From Acinetobacter sp. 10FS3-1 (GTDB lineage: Bacteria; Pseudomonadota; Gammaproteobacteria; Pseudomonadales; Moraxellaceae): a stretch of 64,000 bases of DNA. Position numbers and translations under genes: made by a program. Location: positions 248,001 to 312,000 of the forward strand of contig NZ_CP039144.1 in NCBI RefSeq assembly GCF_013343215.1. The letters are read 5' to 3'. Under the pieces are notes generated by a model. It made no database searches. It had not been told where the DNA came from and saw only the letters and a program-made list of their open reading frames with translations. Positions 29,733-38,198 of this stretch are shown piece after piece. Each line of letters begins with the position of its first letter. Position 1 is the stretch's first letter.

Positions 29733-30377
29733 ATGACACAACTTATGTTGTTTTCTTCCCTTGCAGCATCTAGTAGTAGCTACGGAGCGGGGGGAGAACA
29801 AAGCCCACTTGCTTCACCTTATGAACTGTCAAATGCGTACAGCGTGGACAATGTGCAAGTCAAAAAAGATATTCGTTGTAAGATCAACGGTAGAGATTAC
29901 GTTATTCGGGGTTTTAAATACCTTGAGAGTGTTGTGATCTGGAACTACCTGTATCAACGCATGTTAGACAATGAATCTAACTACAACGAATTTACTTGGG
30001 ATGAAATGTGCCAAGCAACCGGTCTGCAAATGTCTAAAGATACTTATGAAGTAGTTTTAAAAGCTCTTCTTAAAGTATCAATCGTGCATGAAGTTCGACG
30101 TTTACCGTTTCGTTTCTACCGCACGTTTAATGCCTTGAGCACACGCCAATATACAAGCGGTGAAATGAAGTTTGCTATGACATTGGCTAGTAGCTTTTGT
30201 GGTATGGACCCAGATTTCCAACAAACACTTTACCGTGTCCTGGTGGAAAATACCCAAAAGAGCTATTCAAACCCGCAAGACATTGAAAAAATCCGCAATA
30301 TTGCGCGTTCTCAATACGTGGTTGGTGGTCAAAACAGCATGCTCGACATTGATGCTTCGGTAGTCGCTACTGCTTAA
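29733..30377 (+). CDS. Origin-linked winged-helix-like protein
   Basis: 214 residues. After a low-complexity N-terminus (about 1-35), the region from about residue 60 to 130 reads like a winged helix: a helix ending in YNEFTWDEMCQATGL, then a recognition-like helix SKDTYEVVLKALLKV, then a strand pair VHEVRRLPFRFYRTF. It is transcribed away from the iteron cluster and ends at a terminator (30396-30419). It may be a replication initiator or copy-control protein; no family is confidently named. Confidence 0.72.
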   Translation: MTQLMLFSSLAASSSSYGAGGEQSPLASPYELSNAYSVDNVQVKKDIRCKINGRDYVIRGFKYLESVVIWNYLYQRMLDNESNYNEFTWDEMCQATGLQMSKDTYEVVLKALLKVSIVHEVRRLPFRFYRTFNALSTRQYTSGEMKFAMTLASSFCGMDPDFQQTLYRVLVENTQKSYSNPQDIEKIRNIARSQYVVGGQNSMLDIDASVVATA

Positions 30378-30395
30378 TCCAGATTTGAAAATAAG

Positions 30396-30419
30396 AGGTG
30401 GGGATTCCCGCCTTTTTTT
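30396..30419 (+). terminator. Terminator after the 29733 gene
   Basis: AGGTGGG pairs with CCCGCCT (one G-U) and is followed by seven T. Confidence 0.8.
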
Positions 30420-30422
30420 ATT

Positions 30423-30433
30423 CTGTATATACA
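30423..30433. promoter_or_regulatory. Shared palindrome CTGTATATACA
   Basis: A copy of the dispersed palindrome in the 360-bp gap upstream of the 825-residue Rep-like gene. The rest of the gap holds a small GATGT/ACATC hairpin (30547-30560) and nothing else recognised. Confidence 0.5.
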
Positions 30434-30737
30434 AATCACTCAAAACAGCAATATTTTTGTAAAAACCCATATTTTTCGATGGAAAATGGAGTTTTTTATA
30501 TATTTCCTACTCCACTTTTTATTTTTTATTTGCTATAACTATCCGTGATGTAAGAACATCGTAAGAAATTGAGAGAAAGTAACTACATTGCGACTGGTCT
30601 AGCGCATGTGAAATCATCTCTATTTTATGAAATATCGTATGTGTGAATATATCTGGCGATCTTAGTTAAAAAAGACGTTTTGTGGGCTGGACACCTACTT
30701 AATGGTCTACTGAGAGAATCCGGGTCAGGAAATAATT

Positions 30738-33215
30738 ATGTTAAAGCAAGCTGTAGTACGCGGTCTTGCAGAAGCTAAACCTCAAGAAGTCGTTTTAGAT
30801 TTAGAACGAGTGGCTTCTGAGATTGCCAATGCAGAACAAAAGAAAGTCTTATCTTTGGAGAGCGTTCATACTTATGCTTTCCAGACCGTTTATGAGCAAA
30901 ATCCTCTTTTGCTGAATCAGCGTCTCAAATCAAATCAAGAATCCGCTAAACAGTTTGACAAGGCTGCGATCTCTGTACCGAATATTGTTCTCAATAGCTT
31001 TCAGCAATTAAAACAAGATAGCCTACCGTTAGTTGTGGCTATGATTGCGCAAGTCTATCACCAGATTGAAAACTACACTGACAAATTAGCCAAAACTTTA
31101 AAAGATCACGCGCCTACAAGTGATGCGGTTAAGGCGGTCATTGCTACAAATCCAGTAGAAAAAAATTACTTCTTCCTACCATATCAACTTGTTCGCACCC
31201 TATTGAACTTCGGGTCTATTTCTGAGGACTTTGAAGCTGATAAATTTGGTCGCGCTACCAGTGAACTGCGTACTTTCTGCTTCCGTTTATACTTCAACCG
31301 TGAGACGGATAAGGTAAAAGGCGAGCAGATCAATCTTTTGACAACCTTTGTGGGTCAAGAGAAAGACCTTGATGAACATTCTGTAGAAATTAACGCTTTT
31401 GAAAACTGTTTCTACTGGCAGCATGACAAGAAAGAATTTTTAGGTTTTACGATTGGCGCAGAGTTTCGTAAATTGCTGTTGATGCTAATGAGCGAAATGA
31501 AAGATGGCGGTAAACTCAGACAGATCATGCCATACACGCGCATTGACTGGCACTTCTTACATTTCTTGCCACAACGTAACAACCTTCGCCAAATGTACCT
31601 GTTTATCAAGTCGAATATTTATAACAATTCGGTCTTGCGTGAGCACTCAAGTTTTGAATACTCATTAGATGACCTCAAGCGGTTTATGGGCGTAATCCAG
31701 GATTCGCACTATGCCGATAATGATGCTCACTTTGTCCGAGATAAAATCCGTAAAGTTGTTGCCGACCTGAGTAAAACGCCGGGTTGCGAATACAGCGTAG
31801 ATATTTCTACACGTTCTATCAAAACCCCAGGTGGTTTGAAGAAAAAACTAATCAAATTTAACGTGGTGATCAAGCGGTCATTCCTTGATTCACATAAAGC
31901 CATCTTGAAGCACATCAAAGCGACCACCAATGTCAGCAACTTCAAAAATGACTGGCTGATCTTTAGCTGTATTCGTTACTGTACAGTGGAGCAGCTTTGC
32001 GCTCGTATTGATGCAGCCTATAGCAAGTTTATTGGTGCTCAAAAGAAAGTTGGTCTTTCTAAAAAATATGACCACTTGACTGTTGAAACCCAGATCAGCC
32101 GATTCTTGTCTGATGACCTACAAAAATACTGGCAAGAACTGGCAGCATCCATGTTTATTGAAAATCCTTACAGCTCACATTCGCGTCTGGTGAAGAAGGT
32201 TGTTGTAGGTGAATCTGCAACCAAGATTTTCTCAAGCCCGGCAGCTCAGATTGTCCACTCTAAAAAACGTGGTCGTCCACCTAAAGACCCATCTAAAGTT
32301 ACGATGCCTAAGCTCTCTGCAAAAGAGAAAAAACTTTTGGACGAGTACAATGCAAAAATTGAAGCTGAGAAACTAAAAGCGAAAGAAGCTAAGGGTCAGA
32401 CGGATACAGATTTAGTAGAAGAAAATACCCAAGTGGTTCCACCTGAATCATTGGAACCACCAGTTCCAGTATCGAAAAACAATGTAATCGTATTTCCTAA
32501 AGAGCATATTCTTTCGGATGCTGACCGAATGGCAGACGAAGTTGCTCAGGCAACGGCTGAACAGGCTGAAAATCTGGAAACTGATTACCGCATTGATGCG
32601 CCGGCAAACTTCTCTGCACCACCTCCTGTAGTTGAAGATGCTCAGTGGGAAGCGTATAGCGAGAATGAAGTCAGCATGGAAATAAACCGTGATGATTTTG
32701 ATCTGGAAGGTTTAGAGACGTTCATCATCAATAGTGACAATCTGGTTGAGCACTTGCAGCCGGTAAACGGCAATACAGATCACTATGTTTGGGTGAATGA
32801 TTATCTGGAACACATGAATGACGATCATCAGTCTGATGCCAATTCATTGTTCTATGATTTGTTCAATCTAACAGCGATTCTTAACATCATTGAACACGAC
32901 AACAAGCAATTCCAAAGCAGAAATGTAAAATATATTGACTTGTATCGTGAAAAGTTAAATATTGTGTTCCAGACGTTGTTCAAGTTCCACGGAACCTACA
33001 AACAGCGTAATGACCAGGCTTCTGTTTACGCCTTTATGGTAGAGAAAACAGCCGAGATTCTTTTTGAATCTTCTGAGATTTCACCAGAACAGCGTATGTT
33101 TACGAGAGGTCTATTCGTGCAATTAGCCGAAGCGGTCAAAACTGAGAAGAAAGTTTCTATGAAGGAATTTTATTCTCTTAGAGGGCAATGCGTAGCATAC
33201 CCATTTACAGAATAA
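30738..33215 (+). CDS. Large Rep_3-like protein with AT-hook, upstream of the cas module
   Basis: 825 residues; AGGAAATAATT precedes the ATG. Residues about 280-390 resemble a plasmid initiator winged helix: a helix ending in IKSNIYNNSV, the block FEYSLDDLKRFMGV, then a long helix with IRKVVADLSKT and a strand pair with basic residues. An AT-hook core (KKRGRPPK) lies near 509-516 in a Lys-rich linker, followed by an acidic Pro-rich stretch and a helical C-terminal domain. It could be the plasmid initiator binding the iterons 1.3 kb upstream. Only 68 bp separate it from the cas6-like gene, where type IV operons normally have csf1; no zinc-finger cysteines of Csf1 are visible, so identity as a large subunit is not supported. 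Confidence 0.75.
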   Translation: MLKQAVVRGLAEAKPQEVVLDLERVASEIANAEQKKVLSLESVHTYAFQTVYEQNPLLLNQRLKSNQESAKQFDKAAISVPNIVLNSFQQLKQDSLPLVVAMIAQVYHQIENYTDKLAKTLKDHAPTSDAVKAVIATNPVEKNYFFLPYQLVRTLLNFGSISEDFEADKFGRATSELRTFCFRLYFNRETDKVKGEQINLLTTFVGQEKDLDEHSVEINAFENCFYWQHDKKEFLGFTIGAEFRKLLLMLMSEMKDGGKLRQIMPYTRIDWHFLHFLPQRNNLRQMYLFIKSNIYNNSVLREHSSFEYSLDDLKRFMGVIQDSHYADNDAHFVRDKIRKVVADLSKTPGCEYSVDISTRSIKTPGGLKKKLIKFNVVIKRSFLDSHKAILKHIKATTNVSNFKNDWLIFSCIRYCTVEQLCARIDAAYSKFIGAQKKVGLSKKYDHLTVETQISRFLSDDLQKYWQELAASMFIENPYSSHSRLVKKVVVGESATKIFSSPAAQIVHSKKRGRPPKDPSKVTMPKLSAKEKKLLDEYNAKIEAEKLKAKEAKGQTDTDLVEENTQVVPPESLEPPVPVSKNNVIVFPKEHILSDADRMADEVAQATAEQAENLETDYRIDAPANFSAPPPVVEDAQWEAYSENEVSMEINRDDFDLEGLETFIINSDNLVEHLQPVNGNTDHYVWVNDYLEHMNDDHQSDANSLFYDLFNLTAILNIIEHDNKQFQSRNVKYIDLYREKLNIVFQTLFKFHGTYKQRNDQASVYAFMVEKTAEILFESSEISPEQRMFTRGLFVQLAEAVKTEKKVSMKEFYSLRGQCVAYPFTE

Positions 33216-33283
33216 TCGTCAGTGATGTGACGGCAAGCCTGATGTGGAAAAGAATCAGCTTGTTTTAAAAATGGTCTTTTTTG

Positions 33284-33958
33284 ATGAACAATATTCTGCA
33301 AGGATGTGTGTTCTCAGCATTTCTAATCGCGTTCAGAAAACAGCGCGGGAAGGTTTGCTATGCACACGAAAGCTTATTTAAGGTTCTTGTTCAAGATAGC
33401 CTGATTGAATCAGCCGAGCTGAACAAAAAGAACTCTGTCAATAAATGGCTCACCAAGCCTACCGATGAAAAAAATATCTCAGAGCGTAAGGTCCAGTTTG
33501 TCGAACTGGATGATTATATTTTTGCGCGTCTGAGCTGTAAGCCAAACACTCTGCATTACAAAGAATCCTATTTTGAGCTGAAACCTTTGGACCAGGTAGA
33601 AATTGTCGTTAATTTCCCTGCGGTGTATGAACGCCGTCGATCATTCAAAAAAAATGAACTTGGTGAATATGAGGTTTTACCCCGCAAGTACCTTTCCGAT
33701 ATCGAAAAGCTTGAGTATGCCACCCGCATGCTTTCAACTACCGGTATTGAGTTTGATAGGGTCGAATTTACTGAAAACGAAAATCGAACTATTTACTTCC
33801 GCAAGAACAGGCAGACTTTAACGCTTCTCAGCTACGAAGTTCGTGTCACTGCAACCGTTACCGACCCACAGCTTTTATTGACCGCTTACCAGAATGGAAT
33901 TGGTCGTCGTAAAACGTGGGGCTTTGGCATGTTGCGTATCGAGAAATTAAAGTCATAA
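33284..33958 (+). CDS. cas6: Cas6-like CRISPR RNA endonuclease (type IV Csf5-like)
   Basis: 224 residues from the ATG at 33284 (a TTG directly before it is possible). The C-terminus carries a classical Cas6 glycine-rich loop, GIGRRKTWGFGML. A histidine at residue 28 in CYAHESLFKVL matches the place and context of the catalytic His of Cas6e (Y..H..L). RAMP-type beta-alpha folding fits the length of Cas6e and Csf5. Cas6 proteins cut precursor CRISPR RNA at the repeat hairpin and often stay on the 3' end. First of three tightly linked cas genes. Activity is inferred from family; no repeat array is in the window. Confidence 0.75.
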   Translation: MNNILQGCVFSAFLIAFRKQRGKVCYAHESLFKVLVQDSLIESAELNKKNSVNKWLTKPTDEKNISERKVQFVELDDYIFARLSCKPNTLHYKESYFELKPLDQVEIVVNFPAVYERRRSFKKNELGEYEVLPRKYLSDIEKLEYATRMLSTTGIEFDRVEFTENENRTIYFRKNRQTLTLLSYEVRVTATVTDPQLLLTAYQNGIGRRKTWGFGMLRIEKLKS

Positions 33959-33974
33959 GACTTAGGAGGTGAGT

Positions 33975-34667
33975 ATGTTCCAACCATACCGTATTGCACT
34001 CACCATGAGGACACCCATTGTTCCTGGCAAATTTCCTTTGCATCTGGATTCATTGTTCTACTGGTTCCTAAGTGAGTTCATAGATAACGATGACGAAATT
34101 CTGGATATCCTGGATACCGTTTTAGAAAAGCAAGATGATACTTATCTGTGTTCAGCTATGTATTTTCAGGATAAGCCTAAATACATTCGTTGCGGTGTTA
34201 CGTCCAAGTCAGACACCATGATTGATAATCTCATGGATATGCAAGCCTGGACCAATGACAAAGTAATGGGTGAAACCAAAATGGCATCAGTTCATGCCAT
34301 TGCTACCAAAACTGCATTTTTTAATGCCACCTGTGACAAAGAGAAAGCCGAAGCTCTATTAAAGAAAATTCATGGCGTTGGTCGTTTAACCAATACCGGG
34401 TTTGGAGAAATCGCTTCGATCTCTTTTGTTCAGCTTAAACGTGACCAGAGTGTAATTTCTGATGGTCGTTTAATGCGTGTCGTCAAAGATATCGGATTAA
34501 CACCAGATCAGATCAAACGAGTGGATGGTTATAAAGATTATGGTCGTTATTCACCGCCATACCATACCCAATCCAAGTCGTCTGTGATTATCCCGAAACG
34601 ATTGATCTATACACTCCCATTCAACAACGTGAAGAAGAAAGGCAATAAAAAAGGATTTGGCAAATGA
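33975..34667 (+). CDS. csf3: Cas5-like protein, type IV Csf3 family
   Basis: 230 residues from the ATG at 33975, which has a perfect AGGAGG five bases upstream; a GTG at 33969 is less likely. N-terminal RAMP strand YRIALTMRTPIV, then a PLHLDSLFYW segment that matches the P..LD.LL pattern of Csf3. A C-terminal glycine-rich loop, GVGRLTNTGFGEI, is typical of Cas5/Cas7 RAMPs. In type IV complexes Csf3 caps the 5' handle of the guide RNA. It overlaps csf2 by four bases (ATGA), so translation is coupled. Confidence 0.75.
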   Translation: MFQPYRIALTMRTPIVPGKFPLHLDSLFYWFLSEFIDNDDEILDILDTVLEKQDDTYLCSAMYFQDKPKYIRCGVTSKSDTMIDNLMDMQAWTNDKVMGETKMASVHAIATKTAFFNATCDKEKAEALLKKIHGVGRLTNTGFGEIASISFVQLKRDQSVISDGRLMRVVKDIGLTPDQIKRVDGYKDYGRYSPPYHTQSKSSVIIPKRLIYTLPFNNVKKKGNKKGFGK

Positions 34668-35719
34668 ACACTATTTTAAGTTTTGAAGGCAATATCACGA
34701 CAGTTACACCGTTCACTGTGCAGCTCCCGAATAAGAACAATGTGTTCCCGCACAGCATGGAAGGTCTGCCGATCATCCAAAGCTCAACAATTCGTGGTTG
34801 GCTGCGTCACTCTGTCCATAATGCAATTGCTGCTATGGCAAATCACCAGGGGCAAAGTTTCGATGTGGCAGAACATCACTTTATGGGCTTAGGTCTGGAT
34901 GTGCACAATCAGCTTTCTAAAGTTTCCCAGATGGAACGTAAGAAAATTAACCGTAATCTCAAAGAACAGAATCCATTTTTTGCAGTATTTGGACGTTGGC
35001 TTTCTGGTGGTCGTCTGGTCGTGAATAACGCCGTAGCGAATAAGAAGGATGCCGTGATTCAGATTGGCAGCTCAAGTAGTACCAATATCCTGAAAAGCGA
35101 CCCGCATGTACTTCAACAGATCGACCCATCTACAATTTCAGAACTGGATTCAATATTACTGGCGAAAGTGGCATCGGCTGATATTAAGAGCGATACCAAA
35201 AATGAGATTAAGGCTCTACAAGCCAAACTCAATAAGCCAGACATTGACCCAAACCTAGAAAAACTCATTCAAAAGTCGATTAAAAGTCTTGAAACGAAAA
35301 TGAGTGAGTTAGAAAAAGCCGAGAGAGGTGTAGGTCCACATCGTAAAGTAAATAACACAGTGGCATTAGCCGAAAATGTAGTGCTTAAACACTCCATGCG
35401 TCTAAATAATCCTTCTGAAAAAGACTTTATATTTTTTGTCTGGTCTATATTCACTGCATCCAAACATCCTATTGGTGGAAAGGTCGGGCAGGGTTATGGT
35501 CAGATCGAATTTGAGTGGGATATATATAGCGAAACCCTATTTGATGTAACTCGTAAACATATTGGTGTGATCGGTTTTAATCAAAAGGAAGGGTTTTATC
35601 TAAAAGCCAATGACGATATTGAAAAACTCCAAAAGCTGCTGAAAAAAGAGAATTTTAATATAGAAACTATTTCCAAAATCATTGCTGAAAAATGTACAAG
35701 TTACGGCAAATTTCGTTAA
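34664..35719 (+). CDS. csf2: Cas7-like backbone protein, type IV Csf2 family
   Basis: 351 residues, the usual length for Csf2 (about 340-350). N-terminal RAMP strand FEGNITTVTPFTV, then the block GLPIIQSSTIRGWLRHSVH, the Csf2/Cas7 signature for substrate-side helix and loop (P.i..S..RG.lR), and a C-terminal GGKVGQGYGQIEFEW glycine-rich strand. A charged helical insert spans about 165-225. Csf2 multimers line the guide RNA in type IV complexes. Last gene of the operon, followed by a strong terminator at 35729-35764. Confidence 0.82.
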   Translation: MNTILSFEGNITTVTPFTVQLPNKNNVFPHSMEGLPIIQSSTIRGWLRHSVHNAIAAMANHQGQSFDVAEHHFMGLGLDVHNQLSKVSQMERKKINRNLKEQNPFFAVFGRWLSGGRLVVNNAVANKKDAVIQIGSSSSTNILKSDPHVLQQIDPSTISELDSILLAKVASADIKSDTKNEIKALQAKLNKPDIDPNLEKLIQKSIKSLETKMSELEKAERGVGPHRKVNNTVALAENVVLKHSMRLNNPSEKDFIFFVWSIFTASKHPIGGKVGQGYGQIEFEWDIYSETLFDVTRKHIGVIGFNQKEGFYLKANDDIEKLQKLLKKENFNIETISKIIAEKCTSYGKFR

Positions 35720-35728
35720 ATAAAAAAT

Positions 35729-35764
35729 AGCCCATAACTCGCCTGATTTATGGGCTTTTTTTTA
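35729..35764 (+). terminator. Terminator of the cas operon
   Basis: AGCCCATAA pairs with TTATGGGCT and is followed by nine T. It separates the cas operon from the structured RNA that follows. Confidence 0.85.
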
Positions 35765-35818
35765 AATTTTTATTGTTTTAGAGGTGGAAAATAAACATTT
35801 ATTGTGCATAATAGAAAG

Positions 35819-36018
35819 CAGTTACCGTTATAAATCAAAAAATGATTTGAAACGGCACTAGCCCAATATTCCCTTAGGTGGGTAGGCAATTATTACTTCA
35901 AAGAGTGTTAATCACATCCCAAAAGTGGGTAAGAAGTATTTGAAAATCATCCCTCCAGGGGGTTTTTCAAAAGGTGTTAAGCCGGGAAAAAGGGACAAGT
36001 TAATTGTTCCTTTTTTTT
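35819..36018 (+). ncRNA. Structured non-coding RNA downstream of the cas operon
   Basis: About 200 nt between two terminators with no open frame. A -10-like CATAAT lies at 35807-35812. Predicted stems: CCGTTATAAATCA with TGATTTGAAACGG (35825-35855, two mismatches); TACTTC with GAAGTA (35894-35938) enclosing a CCC/GGG hairpin; TTTGAAAA with TTTTCAAA (35939-35971) enclosing another CCC/GGG hairpin; and a terminator AAGGGACAA/TTGTTCCTT with eight T (35989-36018). Three short hairpins of form A(T/C)CCC-loop-GGGT recur, and TTCAAAnnGTGTTAA occurs twice (35897, 35966). Could be an independent small RNA, a leader controlling the 36112 gene, or a partner RNA of the Cas proteins. Confidence 0.6.
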
Positions 36019-36111
36019 CGCCTGTAATTTACCTATCCCAAAACACCAAAACTGCTTAAAATTACTTGGCTTTATATACACAATCCAAATTAGTTAAATT
36101 GGAATACTAAA

Positions 36112-36867
36112 ATGAAAAAGTTATTTGTAGCTGTTAGCGCAATTTCAACTTTTGCTATAACCACTAACGTATCGGCTGATATGAGTAGTTGGATAGCAAA
36201 GAAACCTTCACAAGCAGCGTCATCAACACAATCAACACAAGCTGCTCAAGCTCCACAAATTGAACAGGCTTCACAGGCTCAAGTTGCAACTGGTTCAACA
36301 TTAGCTCAGGCAGAAGGTCATACTCAGGTTCAAACTTTACCAAGCCAAACACATCCGGCTCCGGTACAACCGCGTCCTCAGATCGCACCGGGGGAATATC
36401 ACCCACAACAACCTCAACATCAAGGTCAGGTGACACCACCACCTAAAACCCAGAATCATAAACCTCAGGTATATAACCCACAGCAGCAACATCAAAATAA
36501 CCAGGTGGCGAATGAAACCGCAAACCAGGAAATTGTTTCTCGTGCAATCCAAAACGCTATGCCTAATGCTGTAAGTCTATTGAATACGCCGTCTTTGAAT
36601 AACACTCAAAAGAATTACGGCTTTTCTTATATCGCTGCCGTATCTCAAATGATCTCTGACCCTAAGAACATGAACGTAGCTAGTATTCAGCAAACCTACA
36701 ATACTGCGGTTACTTGTGCTGCTCGTACAGGAGCCGGTAATGTGATTGCTCAAATGCAGGGTATTCTTTTACGCGATCAGGCTTTAGCTGAAAACTTCAA
36801 GATCGCTCAAGGGCGTGGGAACTTTATAGCTGTAGGTCAGCAAGCACCAGGCGTTACTTGCTCATAA
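36112..36867 (+). CDS. Secreted Gln/Pro-rich protein of unknown function
   Basis: 251 residues. A clear signal peptide (1-22, ending NVSA before DMSSW), then a Gln/Ala/Pro-rich low-complexity stretch (about 28-135), then a small folded domain with two cysteines (TCAART and GVTCS) that could form a disulphide. Periplasmic or secreted. It follows the structured RNA by about 90 bp. A weak TATATACA copy lies at 36072-36081. Function unknown. Confidence 0.75.
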   Translation: MKKLFVAVSAISTFAITTNVSADMSSWIAKKPSQAASSTQSTQAAQAPQIEQASQAQVATGSTLAQAEGHTQVQTLPSQTHPAPVQPRPQIAPGEYHPQQPQHQGQVTPPPKTQNHKPQVYNPQQQHQNNQVANETANQEIVSRAIQNAMPNAVSLLNTPSLNNTQKNYGFSYIAAVSQMISDPKNMNVASIQQTYNTAVTCAARTGAGNVIAQMQGILLRDQALAENFKIAQGRGNFIAVGQQAPGVTCS

Positions 36868-36880
36868 GAAATTTCAGGCA

Positions 36881-36910
36881 AAAAAAAAGAAGTCATAGAC
36901 TTCTTTTTTT
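36881..36910 (+). terminator. Terminator after the 36112 gene
   Basis: AAAGAAGTC and GACTTCTTT stem, loop ATA, followed by T-run. Confidence 0.85.
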
Positions 36911-37019
36911 ATGGGTATTGCTCTGCAACTAAATGGATTTGCTAAGACACTTAGAAGCTGATGTAGATATTATGCCTGAATAATCAGATTCTATCAATTG
37001 AATACTGTGTGATCTTTTT

Positions 37020-37031
37020 CTGTATATACAG
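37020..37031. promoter_or_regulatory. Perfect palindrome CTGTATATACAG
   Basis: The full 12-bp perfect form of the dispersed palindrome, 123 bp upstream of the 37154 gene, in a gap that otherwise shows nothing recognisable. Confidence 0.55.
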
Positions 37032-37153
37032 AAAACCAAACTAATGAGAAGCAAAATAGTCAATAAATTGATCAATATATGACGAGCTTTATTTGAATAC
37101 TGTTATAATTGAAAAAATAAACCACTTGTCCAGGGTTTTTAAAAAACTAATTT

Positions 37154-38194
37154 ATGAATGCGAATATCCAAAACCTAATCAGGTCTTTTAGCCCTGAAAA
37201 ACGTAAAGAAATCCAAGATTACGTTGTCCAAAATATGAGTGCTGAAATTCGTGAAGCTACATTGCATGGTAGTGTTTCACCGCAGATGCAAAATGAATTA
37301 GAAAGCATCATTTTTAAGTACCTCGAACTTCATTATCCAGAAGATATTAAGCACACCATTACTCAAGCCCGAAATGAAGTAGAAGAACAGATCGGTAATC
37401 TGGTGAATAAGCAGCTCGACTTTATGGCTATTCAGCCTGTAGAGGAAACTCCACAGGAAAATAACGCCGTAGAAGAAGTCGCTCCCGTACTAGAAGAAGC
37501 GAAATCAAGCTTCCTATTCAATATGGGTGCTAAATATGCACAAGTCATTCCACCGGAACAACCGCAAACGATTGAAGTTGCTAAAACTGCTCAAGAACCT
37601 GTAACACCATCAGCAGCGCAAGTGAATATTGAACCGGCTCCGCTTGCTCAACTTCAAACGCCTGTTCCGGCTCCAACTCCTGTAGCTGCCAAACAAGCAG
37701 AAGATGATCTTGTGTATTCCGATGATGAAAACCTATTAGGTGAAAATACCGGGTATCACCAACGCCATGACCATGAAGATCGTTTCTTCGGTATGCAGCT
37801 TAAAATCTACAAGTTGTTAGCCCTAACAGATGATGAGTCAGCAGAGAGTTACTTCCGAATCGGTATGGTGATTGCTGCGATTATGATTTTTTTGGGAGCG
37901 TGGAACCTATTTAATGACTTCACCACTATCTCAAGTATGCAAAACTACTTCTATGTGAAGAATCCTGTGTATATGCGTCAGCTTGCCGAGTTCTGTCAAA
38001 CCAGTATGAGCAATATTAAACAGTTCCAGGATTGTGTTGCTAATCGTCAAGCAGACCTGATCTTAGGTCGTCGTCTGGATGCAGTAAAAGATTTCTTTGT
38101 GATTGCAACCGGTGGTGTTCTGTTCTTTATCGCGTATTTCCTGAAACTGAACTATCGTGGTCGTGAAGCATACTTGAACCGTGAGGACTACTAA
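37154..38194 (+). CDS. Two-span inner-membrane protein with long cytoplasmic N-terminus
   Basis: 346 residues. Helical N-terminal region (1-95), Pro/Ala/Gln-rich linker (about 98-185), and two membrane segments (about 234-252 and 313-331). No recognised domain. It is followed four bases later by another two-span membrane protein, so the two probably form a complex. Confidence 0.75.
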   Translation: MNANIQNLIRSFSPEKRKEIQDYVVQNMSAEIREATLHGSVSPQMQNELESIIFKYLELHYPEDIKHTITQARNEVEEQIGNLVNKQLDFMAIQPVEETPQENNAVEEVAPVLEEAKSSFLFNMGAKYAQVIPPEQPQTIEVAKTAQEPVTPSAAQVNIEPAPLAQLQTPVPAPTPVAAKQAEDDLVYSDDENLLGENTGYHQRHDHEDRFFGMQLKIYKLLALTDDESAESYFRIGMVIAAIMIFLGAWNLFNDFTTISSMQNYFYVKNPVYMRQLAEFCQTSMSNIKQFQDCVANRQADLILGRRLDAVKDFFVIATGGVLFFIAYFLKLNYRGREAYLNREDY

Positions 38195-38198
38195 GGTT

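Noticed and set aside
30738..33215. The 825-residue protein as a Csf1 large subunit
   Set aside because: Csf1 is about 200-270 residues with zinc-binding cysteines; neither is seen here. The initiator-like winged helix and AT-hook argue for a DNA-binding role.
35858..35986. A CRISPR array next to the cas genes
   Set aside because: The recurring CCC-loop-GGG units differ in sequence and spacing, and only TTCAAAnnGTGTTAA is repeated, twice. A CRISPR array needs near-identical repeats at constant spacing. The region fits a folded RNA better.
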